Positions 7,724-16,717 of a DNA stretch of 51,485 nucleotides are shown here, piece after piece. The translations under genes were made by a program, and so were the position numbers. The stretch is taken from NCBI GenBank assembly GCA_938003855.1, contig CALKXD010000159.1, positions 1 through 51,485 of the forward strand. The letters run 5' to 3'. How positions within the stretch are numbered: position 1 is the first letter of the stretch; each line of letters opens with the position of its first letter. This DNA is from an uncultured Granulosicoccaceae bacterium. GTDB taxonomy: Bacteria; Pseudomonadota; Gammaproteobacteria; Granulosicoccales; Granulosicoccaceae. The notes under the pieces are model-generated. The model was not told the origin of the DNA and did no database searches. It was given only the letters and a program-made list of their open reading frames with translations.

Positions 7724-10215
7724 TGACGGATCCCGCGTCGCACAATAGGTCGAAGCAATAACGGCAACAGCAACACTAAAAACCCTGGCGAAATTCGACC
7801 ACCACCCGAACCAATGTTACTCGACACCACCGCCGGCAAAGAATCGGCAGCGCTCCAGTCAAGCATCGCCTGCAATGATTCAGCGGTCTTTGCGGCACTG
7901 GCCGGCGAGCCTGACAAACACAATTCGCTCGACACACAAAGATCCAACGTGTGCTCACCTTCGGCGATCAGGTGCAACTGACTTCCGCGTGTATCACAGG
8001 CAATTATCCGCTGTGCCGTCTCCGTGTTGACGGTCAACGGTGCCGGTCCCCGGATAGGGTCACCTGCATATCCGTTGCACAGCCGCACCGACTGGCGAAA
8101 AGGTAACAGCGAGTCTGACTCTCCATGCAACATAAACACGGGGGGATAGCCCGATGGATCAGTCGCGACGATGGCCGGAAAACTGTTCTCTGCCACCAGC
8201 GTGCCGTCGAGGTCAATCGCCTCGACAACACTTCCGGTGACCACTTCAAGAATGCGCCTGCCCTGCCCGCCACTGTATTCGCCGCTTAAAATCTGTTCGC
8301 TAAAATCACGAAAATCAGTAGGAGCGTACAGCAACACAGAGCGTTCTATTTGTTGCGGGTATTGTGTTGCCAAAGCCGCGGCCAAATGCCCACCGGCTGA
8401 CTGACCGAATACCACCGGCTTACCTGTCGCACCATAGGTTTCCTTATTTGCCGTAACCCACTGCAACGCAGAACGCGTATCGTCGAGTACCTCATTTAAC
8501 GTGGCATTGTGACAGGCTGCTGTGCCATCGCTATCACCCACCAGCCGGTAGAACGGTGCAAACACCACAAAACCGGTATCGACAAAGTGCGTTGCCATAT
8601 TTTCTATACCAAGGAACCCGGTTCCACGGTTTTGCCAGCTGCCACCGTGCAGCGCAAGCAGTGGCTTTTTCTTTGTACTGTACGGGTTGTCTGTATACAC
8701 ACGCATTTCCAACTCGCACACACCGGACGCCGTGGATACGGTTTTATACCGGTTACGCTGCACCAGCGGCTGCGTCTTTCCGGCGATAGGCAGGGCACCA
8801 ATTTCAAACTGTGACCCCGCTGAGTACATCCATCGACCGAGTTCCTGCGGCTGCGACTGAGGATTACCCAGTCGATTCGAATCGAGCGCGACCTGACAGA
8901 AACCTGCCTGATCATTATCACTAAACTGCAGCGGCTGTTTACAGGCAGAATCGACGAACACGGCTTGCTCTGAAAGATCGGTGGTAAGGCGGCAATTGCC
9001 TTGTTCGTTTGTGTACCGCGGTATTCGTGGCAACGGTATCTGCAACGCCTGTGTTAGTTGGCAGGCAGCGGCATCGGATACAATCTCTGCAATCGCATCA
9101 CTGTCGTTCAGAACCAGTGCGGCCAGTATGTCAACGCGTCGGCTTTCTATAAAGTCTGTGGTTAACGGGAACCGTGCCTGTGGCGTCAGCAATTCAAACA
9201 GTGCAATAATTTGCTCATCATCAGCCGGCGGCAACACCACATCTATATAGCCGGCATCGGAATCCGCTGAGCCCGTCAATGATTCCTGCAATTGCTCATC
9301 GACAGAACTCTGCAGGCCGGCAATTTCATCGCGTATTCTGGCTGGACCGAGGAGCTCGTCTACTTCATCCTGCAAAAAGTCTTCGAGCAAGCTCCGTACA
9401 AGCGAATCGTCTACCTCAACGTGGATTCGAGACTCCAGCAGATCACCCTCGATCTTGATCGTCGGCCGCAGTCGAAGCGTGTTTTCATCCAGCCACTCCG
9501 GGTCCAGGGTCAGCGTCAGGGAAAGGCGCAAATTAACCGGTCCGTTTGCTGTAAAGCTAAACGTATCCTGCGCAAGACTCTGACAACTTCCAAGCCGAAT
9601 GCCGAATATCTGCCGGGCCTGTCCGACAGCATCAAAGCCGGCAAGTAGGTCAAGCGTTATCGTTACGGGCTCAAAGAGCGATTCGAGTGTCAGGGAGATT
9701 GATGTCGTCGAGGCGACGGTGATGTCGGTGGTCATCTGTTGAATCACGGTGCGGGTGCAGCCTGCCTCAACCTCTTGATCCACTAACTGGTTCTGCAACA
9801 GCAACTCACCGTTGCTTAGCTGCAGCTCGGCCTCGCGCAGTTGCTGTTCGATCTTATCAAGTACCAGCCGATGCACAGCATCCTGCTGAACGCGGGTATC
9901 GACCAATGCAGTGCCCAGATCACGCACACTGACATTTATCGTTGCCGCACCGGCAATGCCGGGAAGCACCATTAAAAACAGCCAGGCGGTTATACTTTCA
10001 CTAAAACGTTTAATGCTGTGGTACTCCAGATCTCGCAGCGGACAGTATATCGCCACCGAATCAACAAAGTCGCTTTGCCGGATTGCCGATACACTGGAAA
10101 CCCCAGCAAATCTGCTAGAGTACTGGCTACCGCCTAATGATGCCGCAGGCCGGCGCCGGAAGCCCAGCTCATGAGCACAACAAGTCGTGATAGGACCCAC
10201 ATTCACCGCAATCAT
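7720..10215 (-). CDS. Large secreted esterase-like protein (alpha/beta hydrolase) with GlyGly-CTERM-like tail
   Basis: Coordinates give the longest frame (831 codons). The signal peptide lies inside it (IKRFSESITAWLF...GIAGA, about 68-91), so translation must begin later: GTG at 10056, or a rare ATT at 10014 that has GGAG nine bases upstream. Residues about 95-380 form a region with helical, repeated DxLxxR-like patterns that I do not recognise. Residues about 490-790 are an alpha/beta hydrolase of the BD-FAE/esterase type: oxyanion HGGSW (523-527), nucleophile Ser606 in GQSAGG, Asp701 in HGESD and His755 in EGEHTL. The end has GSGGG, a hydrophobic helix and RR, as in proteins handled by rhombosortase. 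Likely an exported, outer-surface ester hydrolase; substrate unknown. Confidence 0.8.
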   Translation of the reverse strand: MIAVNVGPITTCCAHELGFRRRPAASLGGSQYSSRFAGVSSVSAIRQSDFVDSVAIYCPLRDLEYHSIKRFSESITAWLFLMVLPGIAGAATINVSVRDLGTALVDTRVQQDAVHRLVLDKIEQQLREAELQLSNGELLLQNQLVDQEVEAGCTRTVIQQMTTDITVASTTSISLTLESLFEPVTITLDLLAGFDAVGQARQIFGIRLGSCQSLAQDTFSFTANGPVNLRLSLTLTLDPEWLDENTLRLRPTIKIEGDLLESRIHVEVDDSLVRSLLEDFLQDEVDELLGPARIRDEIAGLQSSVDEQLQESLTGSADSDAGYIDVVLPPADDEQIIALFELLTPQARFPLTTDFIESRRVDILAALVLNDSDAIAEIVSDAAACQLTQALQIPLPRIPRYTNEQGNCRLTTDLSEQAVFVDSACKQPLQFSDNDQAGFCQVALDSNRLGNPQSQPQELGRWMYSAGSQFEIGALPIAGKTQPLVQRNRYKTVSTASGVCELEMRVYTDNPYSTKKKPLLALHGGSWQNRGTGFLGIENMATHFVDTGFVVFAPFYRLVGDSDGTAACHNATLNEVLDDTRSALQWVTANKETYGATGKPVVFGQSAGGHLAAALATQYPQQIERSVLLYAPTDFRDFSEQILSGEYSGGQGRRILEVVTGSVVEAIDLDGTLVAENSFPAIVATDPSGYPPVFMLHGESDSLLPFRQSVRLCNGYAGDPIRGPAPLTVNTETAQRIIACDTRGSQLHLIAEGEHTLDLCVSSELCLSGSPASAAKTAESLQAMLDWSAADSLPAVVSSNIGSGGGRISPGFLVLLLPLLLRPIVRRGIRQ

Positions 10216-10301
10216 TGTTGCGAATGTGCCCTGATTAAGTTAATTTGGAGAGCTGTCCCCCCCTCCTGTTCATCGGCACTACGCCGCGGTGCGACCCTCT
10301 C

Positions 10302-12389
10302 GTGACTATAAATACGATAAGTGCTTTCGATCAGTTAGCGCTAATTTCCCCGATCCTGAAAGCACTTGACAAGATCGGCTACGAAAAACCTTCCCCGATT
10401 CAGGCAGCGACGATACCACTGCTGCTGGAAGGCAAGGATATCGTCGGCCAGGCGCAAACTGGTACCGGCAAAACGGCAGCCTTTGCACTGCCGACACTGT
10501 CCCGGCTCGACCTCAAACAAAAAGACGTGCAAGTGCTGGTGCTGGCCCCAACCCGTGAACTGGCCATTCAGGTCGCCGAAGCGTTTGGCCAGTACGCCTC
10601 TCACCTGAAAGGTTTTCACGTATTGCCAATCTACGGGGGCCAGGACTACCGGGTGCAAACACGTGCGCTTGAGCGCGGCGTGCATGTGGTTGTCGGGACG
10701 CCGGGCCGGGTTATGGACCATATGCGCCGCGGTAATCTGAAGCTGCAGAACCTCAGCGTGCTGATTCTCGACGAAGCCGATGAAATGCTGCGCATGGGCT
10801 TCATTGACGACGTCGACTGGATTTTGGAGCAAACCCCGTCAGAGCGGCAGATCGCCCTGTTTTCAGCCACCATGCCCGCGCAGATCAAGCGCATTGCCAC
10901 CAAGTATCTGAACGAACCGGCACTGGTTGCCATTGAAGTTAAAACGTCCACCGCAGAAACTATCCAGCAACGCTACTGGCCGGTAACCGGTCGCAACAAG
11001 CTGGAAGCACTGACGCGTATTCTTGAAGCCGAAGAATTCGACGCCATGCTGATCTTTGTGCGCACCAAGATTGCCACCACTGAACTGTCCGAAAAACTTG
11101 AGGCACGCGGCTACGCCTGTGCTCCGCTGAATGGCGACATTCAGCAGAAGACGCGTGAGCGGACTGTCGAGAATTTAAAAAAGGGCAAACTCGACATCAT
11201 CGTTGCTACCGATGTGGCCGCCCGGGGACTCGACGTCAAGCGCATCAGTCATGTACTGAACTACGACATCCCCTACGACACCGAAGCCTATATACATCGC
11301 ATCGGACGCACCGGCCGTGCAGGCCGCAGTGGTGATGCAATTTTGTTTGTTGCACCCCGCGAAAAACGCATGATGCAAACCATTGAACGAGCGACCGGCA
11401 AAAAGATTGAGCTGATGGAGATTCCGTCCAGCGAAGAAATCAACAAAAGCCGTATTAACCGTTTCAAGCAACGTATCACCGACACGGTTGAAGGCGAAAA
11501 CCTGAAGTTTTTCGAAAAAACAATTCATGAGTACACCGCCGAAAACGATGTTCCAGCGGAAACAGTCGCCGCCGCTCTCGCCTTTTTATTGCAGGGCGAC
11601 TCGCCGTTTCTGTTCCCCAGCAACTCATCGCGAAAAGAGCACCAAGCTCGCGATCACTCTGCCAAAGACTCGTTCCAGAAAGGCGCTGGCAGAGAAGGCG
11701 CACGTAAAGACACTGCAAAACGCGACACCCGTGATAACACACGCCAGCGGGACGCCAGCCATAGCGCTGCAGCGACAGACAATGCAAAGCACGCGGTAAA
11801 AACAACGCGAGCACAGGGTCCGGCACCCGATCGCAAACCGCTAGGCAGCGCTGCTGATAAAGCCCCTGCCGACAAAGTCGAGCACGGCAGCAGTACCCCG
11901 GAGCGTAAAGCACAGACAGAAAAACTGAAAATGGACCGCTTTCGCCTTGAAGTTGGCAGAGACCATGGCGTGGAGGTCAGCAATATTGTCGGCGCAATTG
12001 CCAACGAGGCGGGTATCGACAGCCAGTATATCGGCTCGGTGAGAATCATGGATTCACACAGTTTTATCGATTTACCAGAGGGTATGCCAAAAGCCATTTT
12101 CAAAGATTTGAAAAAAGCCTGGGTCTGTGGCCAGAAACTTCAAATCACCAAAGTGGGCGACAGCAACAGCAGAGACGGTGACAGCAAAACGACTGATCGC
12201 AATAAGCCGCGTACCGAGCCCAAAACACGCGACCGCAAAGACCCAAAGCGCAAGTCTGACAGCAGCGAAAAATCGCGCAAAACCCTCAAAACCAAACCCG
12301 GCGCCAGCGTAAAAAAACGCAAACCATCCAGTGGCAGAACAGTCGACAAGCGCAAGGCGAAAATTAAACCTGCAGCAACCAGAGATTAA
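10302..12389 (+). CDS. deaD: DEAD-box ATP-dependent RNA helicase with C-terminal RNA-binding domain (DeaD/CsdA type)
   Basis: Unwinds RNA duplexes during ribosome assembly and mRNA turnover, especially in the cold. All helicase motifs are visible: the Q motif (GYEKPSPIQ), AQTGTGKT, PTRELA, TPGR, DEAD, SAT, ARGLD and HRIGRTGRAGR. After a low-complexity linker, FRLEVGRDHGVEVSNIVGAI...FIDLPEGMP is the DbpA/CsdA RNA-binding domain. The last 70 residues are very rich in Lys, Arg and Asp. The frame opens at a TTG (10245); GTG at 10302 (VTINTISAFDQLAL) matches the family N-terminus better and gives 695 residues. It is divergent from the esterase gene. Confidence 0.93.
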   Translation: MTINTISAFDQLALISPILKALDKIGYEKPSPIQAATIPLLLEGKDIVGQAQTGTGKTAAFALPTLSRLDLKQKDVQVLVLAPTRELAIQVAEAFGQYASHLKGFHVLPIYGGQDYRVQTRALERGVHVVVGTPGRVMDHMRRGNLKLQNLSVLILDEADEMLRMGFIDDVDWILEQTPSERQIALFSATMPAQIKRIATKYLNEPALVAIEVKTSTAETIQQRYWPVTGRNKLEALTRILEAEEFDAMLIFVRTKIATTELSEKLEARGYACAPLNGDIQQKTRERTVENLKKGKLDIIVATDVAARGLDVKRISHVLNYDIPYDTEAYIHRIGRTGRAGRSGDAILFVAPREKRMMQTIERATGKKIELMEIPSSEEINKSRINRFKQRITDTVEGENLKFFEKTIHEYTAENDVPAETVAAALAFLLQGDSPFLFPSNSSRKEHQARDHSAKDSFQKGAGREGARKDTAKRDTRDNTRQRDASHSAAATDNAKHAVKTTRAQGPAPDRKPLGSAADKAPADKVEHGSSTPERKAQTEKLKMDRFRLEVGRDHGVEVSNIVGAIANEAGIDSQYIGSVRIMDSHSFIDLPEGMPKAIFKDLKKAWVCGQKLQITKVGDSNSRDGDSKTTDRNKPRTEPKTRDRKDPKRKSDSSEKSRKTLKTKPGASVKKRKPSSGRTVDKRKAKIKPAATRD

Positions 12390-12803
12390 AAATACATCTG
12401 TCCTGGTGTATCGCGTAGCGGCCTGGTGCCGCCACGCAGCCATCTACCGCGGTATTGAAAAAGCACCGAACCACCACGGCTGATGAAAAGCCTCCCCGAT
12501 CACCTTCAGCCAGGCCACCCGTGCATTGGCCCCGCCTGTACAAAAGCCCGGCAGTAAAGCCTGCTGATCGCTGAAGTGCGCAGACCACGCCGGTACTTGA
12601 GCCGGTACCAGGCAGCGACCGGTATTTCCCATTCCCCCGGTTATCGACCGTCAAACCACACAAAAATTGTAGTTATCCGCGCCACGCGGTAGAGTTTACC
12701 CTTGAGCTTTTGTACAAAATACCCGGTAGCCTGAGCAACCGGCTTGCAGTCATCAGAAATCTCCGGACCAACAAAAGAGAACAGTTTCAGGGTTTAAAAG
12801 CAG
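12390..12803. other. Gap with no firm gene; possible Trp-rich small ORF on the minus strand
   Basis: The 414 bp between the helicase and the acyltransferase hold no recognised gene. On the minus strand 12444-12632 could encode a 62-residue peptide with an unusually protein-like, Trp-rich end (VAWLKVIGEAFHQPWWFGAF). No strong ribosome site precedes it. A 6-bp stem (GGCTGA/TCAGCC) lies inside the same stretch. It might be a short gene, a gene remnant or a dispersed repeat. Confidence 0.3.
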
Positions 12804-13568
12804 GTGAGTCAAACAGCGCAAAAGCACAGCTACAATCGTCCGCTGTTAGTGTTGCGGAGTACATTGTTCTGGATATGGTCAATCGCCAACACCCTGATTA
12901 TGGCAGTGCCGGTATTGGGCGCCGGTCTGTTCTCATACAACTTATCCTCCGACATGGCTCAGGTCTGGCTGAATATAAACCTGTTTGGTTTGCGCAACAT
13001 CTGCGGTCTGACCTGCAAGGCAGACGGACTCGAAAATATCCCTGCGGCGCCCTGCATTGTGATGTCAAAACACCAGTCAACCTGGGAGACTTATTATCTG
13101 CCAACCGCCCTGCCACGATCCGTCTACGTGGCAAAAAAATCGCTTTTGTGGATTCCGATTTTTGGTTGGGCTCTGGCGGTACTTCGCTTTATCATGATCG
13201 ACCGGAAATCCGGCCATACCGCAGTCAGTCAAATGATCACACAAGCCCGCGAGCGTCTGTCTCAGGGTATGTGCGTGATCATTTTTCCTGAGGGCACTCG
13301 CGTTCCCTTGCAGGCACCACCAAACTACCGAATCGGTGGTGCGGTGGTGGCAGAGCAGATCCATGCCGATATATTACCCGTAGCGCTAAACGCAGGCGAG
13401 TTCTGGCCACGCATGGGGTTTATCAAATGGCCCGGCGAGATCACTGTAAGTTTTGGACCTGTGATCAAAAGCGAAGGTAAAACCGCACAGCAGATTCTGC
13501 AGGAAACAGAGCAGTGGATAGAAGCAAGGATGAAAGAAATATCTAAGCCCGACCGCTTTCCCTACTGA
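12804..13568 (+). CDS. plsC: 1-acyl-sn-glycerol-3-phosphate acyltransferase family protein
   Basis: Adds the second acyl chain to lysophosphatidate on the way to phospholipids, at the inner membrane. The 254 residues contain a hydrophobic N-terminal segment (about 15-45), block I as KHQSTWE (H-x4-D/E, with Glu in place of the more usual Asp), block III FPEGTR and the acceptor-site PVALNAG. The GTG at 12804 is used because no in-frame ATG precedes the first membrane segment. The Glu variant is common in one PlsC subgroup. Assignment to PlsC rather than another lysophospholipid acyltransferase is by motif only. No operon partner; gaps of over 230 bp flank it. Confidence 0.87.
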   Translation: MSQTAQKHSYNRPLLVLRSTLFWIWSIANTLIMAVPVLGAGLFSYNLSSDMAQVWLNINLFGLRNICGLTCKADGLENIPAAPCIVMSKHQSTWETYYLPTALPRSVYVAKKSLLWIPIFGWALAVLRFIMIDRKSGHTAVSQMITQARERLSQGMCVIIFPEGTRVPLQAPPNYRIGGAVVAEQIHADILPVALNAGEFWPRMGFIKWPGEITVSFGPVIKSEGKTAQQILQETEQWIEARMKEISKPDRFPY

Positions 13569-13802
13569 CAAATCAACCAAAGTGAACTGCCCGCCTTCGT
13601 CAGTCCAACACAGCGCCAATTATTGACCCAACAATCAACAGAACTCCCCCCTGGTCTGGCACGAATAGTTCATTTCACTCTTCGCAATAAAACGCTCAGC
13701 GCGCAATAAATCGCTCTTTTCGCAGGCCGGCCGGACAAATGAATTAACAGTTTTATCGCTGAAAGTTTGCAACACCGATAAGCGCGCAACAGTAGTAACC
13801 CG

Positions 13803-14972
13803 ATGGACAATCAGGCAGCACTTTTAACCCCTGCTGCATCAGTAACACAAGGAATACGTGTGAGAATTACCGCAATATCGATTCGTTATACAGCCCCCGC
13901 ATACGCGGTGTTATCAGCAATCCTATTATCATCTGCAATCGGTTCAACGTCATTGGCTGATGGCGCTGATCATCACTGCCAGCCCCTTTTGCAATATAAC
14001 TCGATACCCTTTCCTCCAGGGACGACTGACTGCAGCAAAACTCTGGCGCCATCCGGGGTGCCAGCATCGTCCGCACCCATGCTAAGTGATCCGACCCACG
14101 CCGGGTCTGACGACTCACCGAAACTTCCTACACAACGGACTGCCAACAGCAGTGCAGGCCCGCACAACGAAGCCGCACTCCTGTATCAACAAGCCGCGTT
14201 GATTATCCCGGACCTGGCCGCAGCGACGCCCGAGGCAGCAACAAGCACGGTAGCTAAACCGCAAAACGCGACGCTCGAGAGTGAACCACCTTTGTCCGCA
14301 GCGCTGCCAGCAGGAAACGATGCCACCGAAACCACAACCGGCGTCGAGGTCAAGCGCAGTCTCCCCGCAATCATCAGTAATCCGGCAACTGATATTATTG
14401 TCGACGGCGGCCTGACAGACTGGGGTGGTCACCAGTCCTTCGGAGAGGATCCCGATGATATCTCCGGTGATAACAACCCGATTGACTGGCTTGAGGCCTG
14501 GGCCGCGCACACTGTGACGGATTTCTACATTGCCTTCCGCAACGATGGCCCTGTCGATCCATCATCAGGGCAAATGATCTTTCTCGACACTGGCACCGGA
14601 CCCCAACGCAGCTACCGCGCTAACCTGCCGATAGACGCTGACTATGTCATTCAGTCTGATACGCTTTACCGCTACAACGGCAATGGCAGCAACTGGAACT
14701 GGACATTGGTTGCAAGACTCGCTGCAGCTACCGCCGGTGCGGCTACTGAGCTGAGCATTCCATTGGCAGCTCTTAATTACCCTGACAGAATTCATCTGGC
14801 TTTCGTCGGCAGCAATGCAGTCTATGCACAGGGTGCACAACAAGACTACTACCCCGACGGATTGCACGACACCAATGCCGATCTGCGGTATTTTGAATAC
14901 CAGTCAGAAACACCGGATGCAGTGACACTGCGATCGCCGGAAGCCAGCTACGAACGAAAATTTAGGCGCTGA
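13803..14972 (+). CDS. Exported protein of unknown function with C-terminal CBM9/DOMON-like region
   Basis: 389 residues. A long N-region (about 1-30) precedes a hydrophobic segment (AVLSAILLSSAIGSTSLADG) that looks like a late signal peptide. Residues 60-185 are low complexity, rich in Ala, Ser, Thr and Pro. From about 195 a compact domain begins with IIVDGGLTDWGG, followed by acidic DNNPIDWLEAW and YIAFRNDGP, a pattern resembling the beta-sandwich carbohydrate-binding CBM9/DOMON-like modules. No catalytic motif is visible, so it may bind sugar or a cell-surface ligand. Function is not known. It stands alone and is followed by a clear convergent terminator hairpin. Confidence 0.75.
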   Translation: MDNQAALLTPAASVTQGIRVRITAISIRYTAPAYAVLSAILLSSAIGSTSLADGADHHCQPLLQYNSIPFPPGTTDCSKTLAPSGVPASSAPMLSDPTHAGSDDSPKLPTQRTANSSAGPHNEAALLYQQAALIIPDLAAATPEAATSTVAKPQNATLESEPPLSAALPAGNDATETTTGVEVKRSLPAIISNPATDIIVDGGLTDWGGHQSFGEDPDDISGDNNPIDWLEAWAAHTVTDFYIAFRNDGPVDPSSGQMIFLDTGTGPQRSYRANLPIDADYVIQSDTLYRYNGNGSNWNWTLVARLAAATAGAATELSIPLAALNYPDRIHLAFVGSNAVYAQGAQQDYYPDGLHDTNADLRYFEYQSETPDAVTLRSPEASYERKFRR

Positions 14973-14992
14973 AGAACACATCGTTCAGTTAC

Positions 14993-15018
14993 GGCCAACG
15001 CCATCACGGGCGTTGGTC
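14993..15018. terminator. Bidirectional terminator hairpin between convergent genes
   Basis: GGCCAACGCC (14993-15002) pairs with GGCGTTGGTC (15009-15018), ten pairs including one G-T, around a 6-base loop. On the plus strand it is followed by GTTTAGATTT. It sits 20 bp after the exported protein's stop and 3 bp before the MFS gene's stop codon, ideal for both transcripts. Confidence 0.75.
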
Positions 15019-15020
15019 GT

Positions 15021-16286
15021 TTAGATTTGGTCTTTCTCGTTGAATGACAAAAACCGCAAGGCATAAAACAACAGCAGTGCACAGCTGACAGAGGCAATCA
15101 GAAACGGCAGGCGAAGCGCAAGCTCCCGACCAGCCAGAGGCTCCAGTATTGACATCAATACTCCGGCACCAAGCGCCCCCAGCGGCATCATGCCCCAGCC
15201 AAAGCAGCGATAAATACTGTTGACGCGACCAAGCAGATGTTCAGGTATAAATCGCTGACGGTAGGTCACTGTGACAACATTCCACAACACCGCGGCAAAC
15301 ATTTCTATAAACAATATAAATGCAACCAGGCTGGTCGAACTCGTCAGATAGATGCCTAGAAACCCGACAGGCCAGACCAGCAGCGACAATAACACCGAGG
15401 TCCGATTGCCCAGTCGTTCGACGATGGCCGGACTGAACACACCACCGGCCACCCCGCCAAATGCGCTTGCCGTCAGCAACGTTCCATGCCCTATCGCGGT
15501 CAGACCCAGCACCTCCTGTGAATACAGTACCAGCACCGTCAATGACAGCGTAGACACCGCATTCAGAACCCCCAGCATGATCGCGAGTGTCAGTATCAGA
15601 CGATGCGCCATTATCCACTTGATTCCAGTCATCATTTCCGCATACAAGCCTTCATGTACTGTACGCGTCGTCGAGGCAATACCCGTGATGCTACCCAGAC
15701 ACAGCGCAGACGCCGCGAAACTCACCGCGGCAAATGCAAAGGGTGCCGGTACTGCAAGAGCAATAAGAAAACCCGCCAGCGGAGGACCGACAAATGAGCC
15801 CGTGATCTGCTCAATTGTCCAAAGCTGACCGTTGGCTCTTTCGAGGTCTTTGGTATCAACCACTGACGGTAAAAACGTCTGTGCCGCGTTATCGCGAAAC
15901 ACCTCGGCGATACCCAGCAAAAATGCAAACAATGCCAGGCCGACAATCACCAGCGACGGTTCCCGACTAGCGGCCAACCCCGGCAATTCCGGCGCAAATA
16001 CCACCAAAATCGTTACACCAACGCCAAGCAACAGTCGAATGACATCGGCAATCAGCATGATCAGACGTCGATCAAACCGGTCTGTCAGTACACCTACAGG
16101 AATAGAAAACAATAACCACGGCAATCGCGTCGCCATCACCACCAGCGCCACATGCATAGGATCGCGACTGACCAGGGTGGCAAGCCAGGGAAATGCCAGC
16201 AGCAGAACGCCATCACCAAGATTCGACATACCCCCGGCTACGCAGAGCTGCCGGTAGTTGCGGTGATAGAACATCAGGCCAGGCAC
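15021..16286 (-). CDS. MFS transporter (MFS_3/EntS-like)
   Basis: A 421-residue protein with about twelve hydrophobic helices in two halves. The inter-helix signature VGVLTDRFDRRLIM near residue 65-80 is the MFS motif A (G-x3-D-R-x-x-R-R). The N-terminus (YRQLCVAGGMSNLGDGVLLLAFPWL) is typical of the EntS/macrolide-efflux branch, which exports siderophores or drugs. The frame begins with GTG (16286); an ATG four codons later (16274) is equally possible. No siderophore genes are nearby, so the substrate is open. It converges with the exported protein gene. Confidence 0.88.
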   Translation of the reverse strand: MPGLMFYHRNYRQLCVAGGMSNLGDGVLLLAFPWLATLVSRDPMHVALVVMATRLPWLLFSIPVGVLTDRFDRRLIMLIADVIRLLLGVGVTILVVFAPELPGLAASREPSLVIVGLALFAFLLGIAEVFRDNAAQTFLPSVVDTKDLERANGQLWTIEQITGSFVGPPLAGFLIALAVPAPFAFAAVSFAASALCLGSITGIASTTRTVHEGLYAEMMTGIKWIMAHRLILTLAIMLGVLNAVSTLSLTVLVLYSQEVLGLTAIGHGTLLTASAFGGVAGGVFSPAIVERLGNRTSVLLSLLVWPVGFLGIYLTSSTSLVAFILFIEMFAAVLWNVVTVTYRQRFIPEHLLGRVNSIYRCFGWGMMPLGALGAGVLMSILEPLAGRELALRLPFLIASVSCALLLFYALRFLSFNEKDQI

Positions 16287-16717
16287 GTTATATATTCCAT
16301 TAAGAACAAGTGAAACATCAAGACGAGATTTAGTGCCAAAGCGAAGTATGACCGCCGCCTTCCTCAGTATAACTGGCGCTAACCTTGCTGCTACGGATGA
16401 CGTAGGGGATTGCCACTGTTACAACCTGCAACCCTGCTCCAGTGACTGACCTCAGTATAACGGCGTCTAGTATCTGGTAGTGACAATGTTCCAGCTGCAA
16501 TGGATTGCGCCTATGAAACATCTTCAAGAACACCATCCTTCTCCCTGTAAGGATATCGTTCATCGGGGCCCGTTGCTCCACTAAGCACCGGTCAGCGTAC
16601 TCCTGTGTTACCTGACATACGCATTTTATCCTCACGTCCGATCATACGTTACACTGTGATCTGTCATCAGCCGGTCTCACCTCTTTAATTTAATCGATAC
16701 GCCAAAGGTTCTCTTTT
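16287..16717. other. Intergenic gap with a 12-bp direct repeat
   Basis: 431 bp between the divergent MFS gene and gnd. CCTCAGTATAAC occurs at 16362-16373 and again at 16450-16461, 88 bp apart, each followed by a similar GGCG-containing sequence. A 101-codon open frame on the minus strand (16330-16635) has no recognisable product or ribosome site and is not called. The region must hold the promoters of both neighbours. Confidence 0.4.

Noticed and set aside
12710-13291. 193-codon frame overlapping the acyltransferase gene
   Set aside because: Shadow of plsC in another frame; plsC has clear motifs.
16330-16635. 101-codon minus-strand frame before gnd
   Set aside because: No recognisable product or ribosome site; treated as intergenic.
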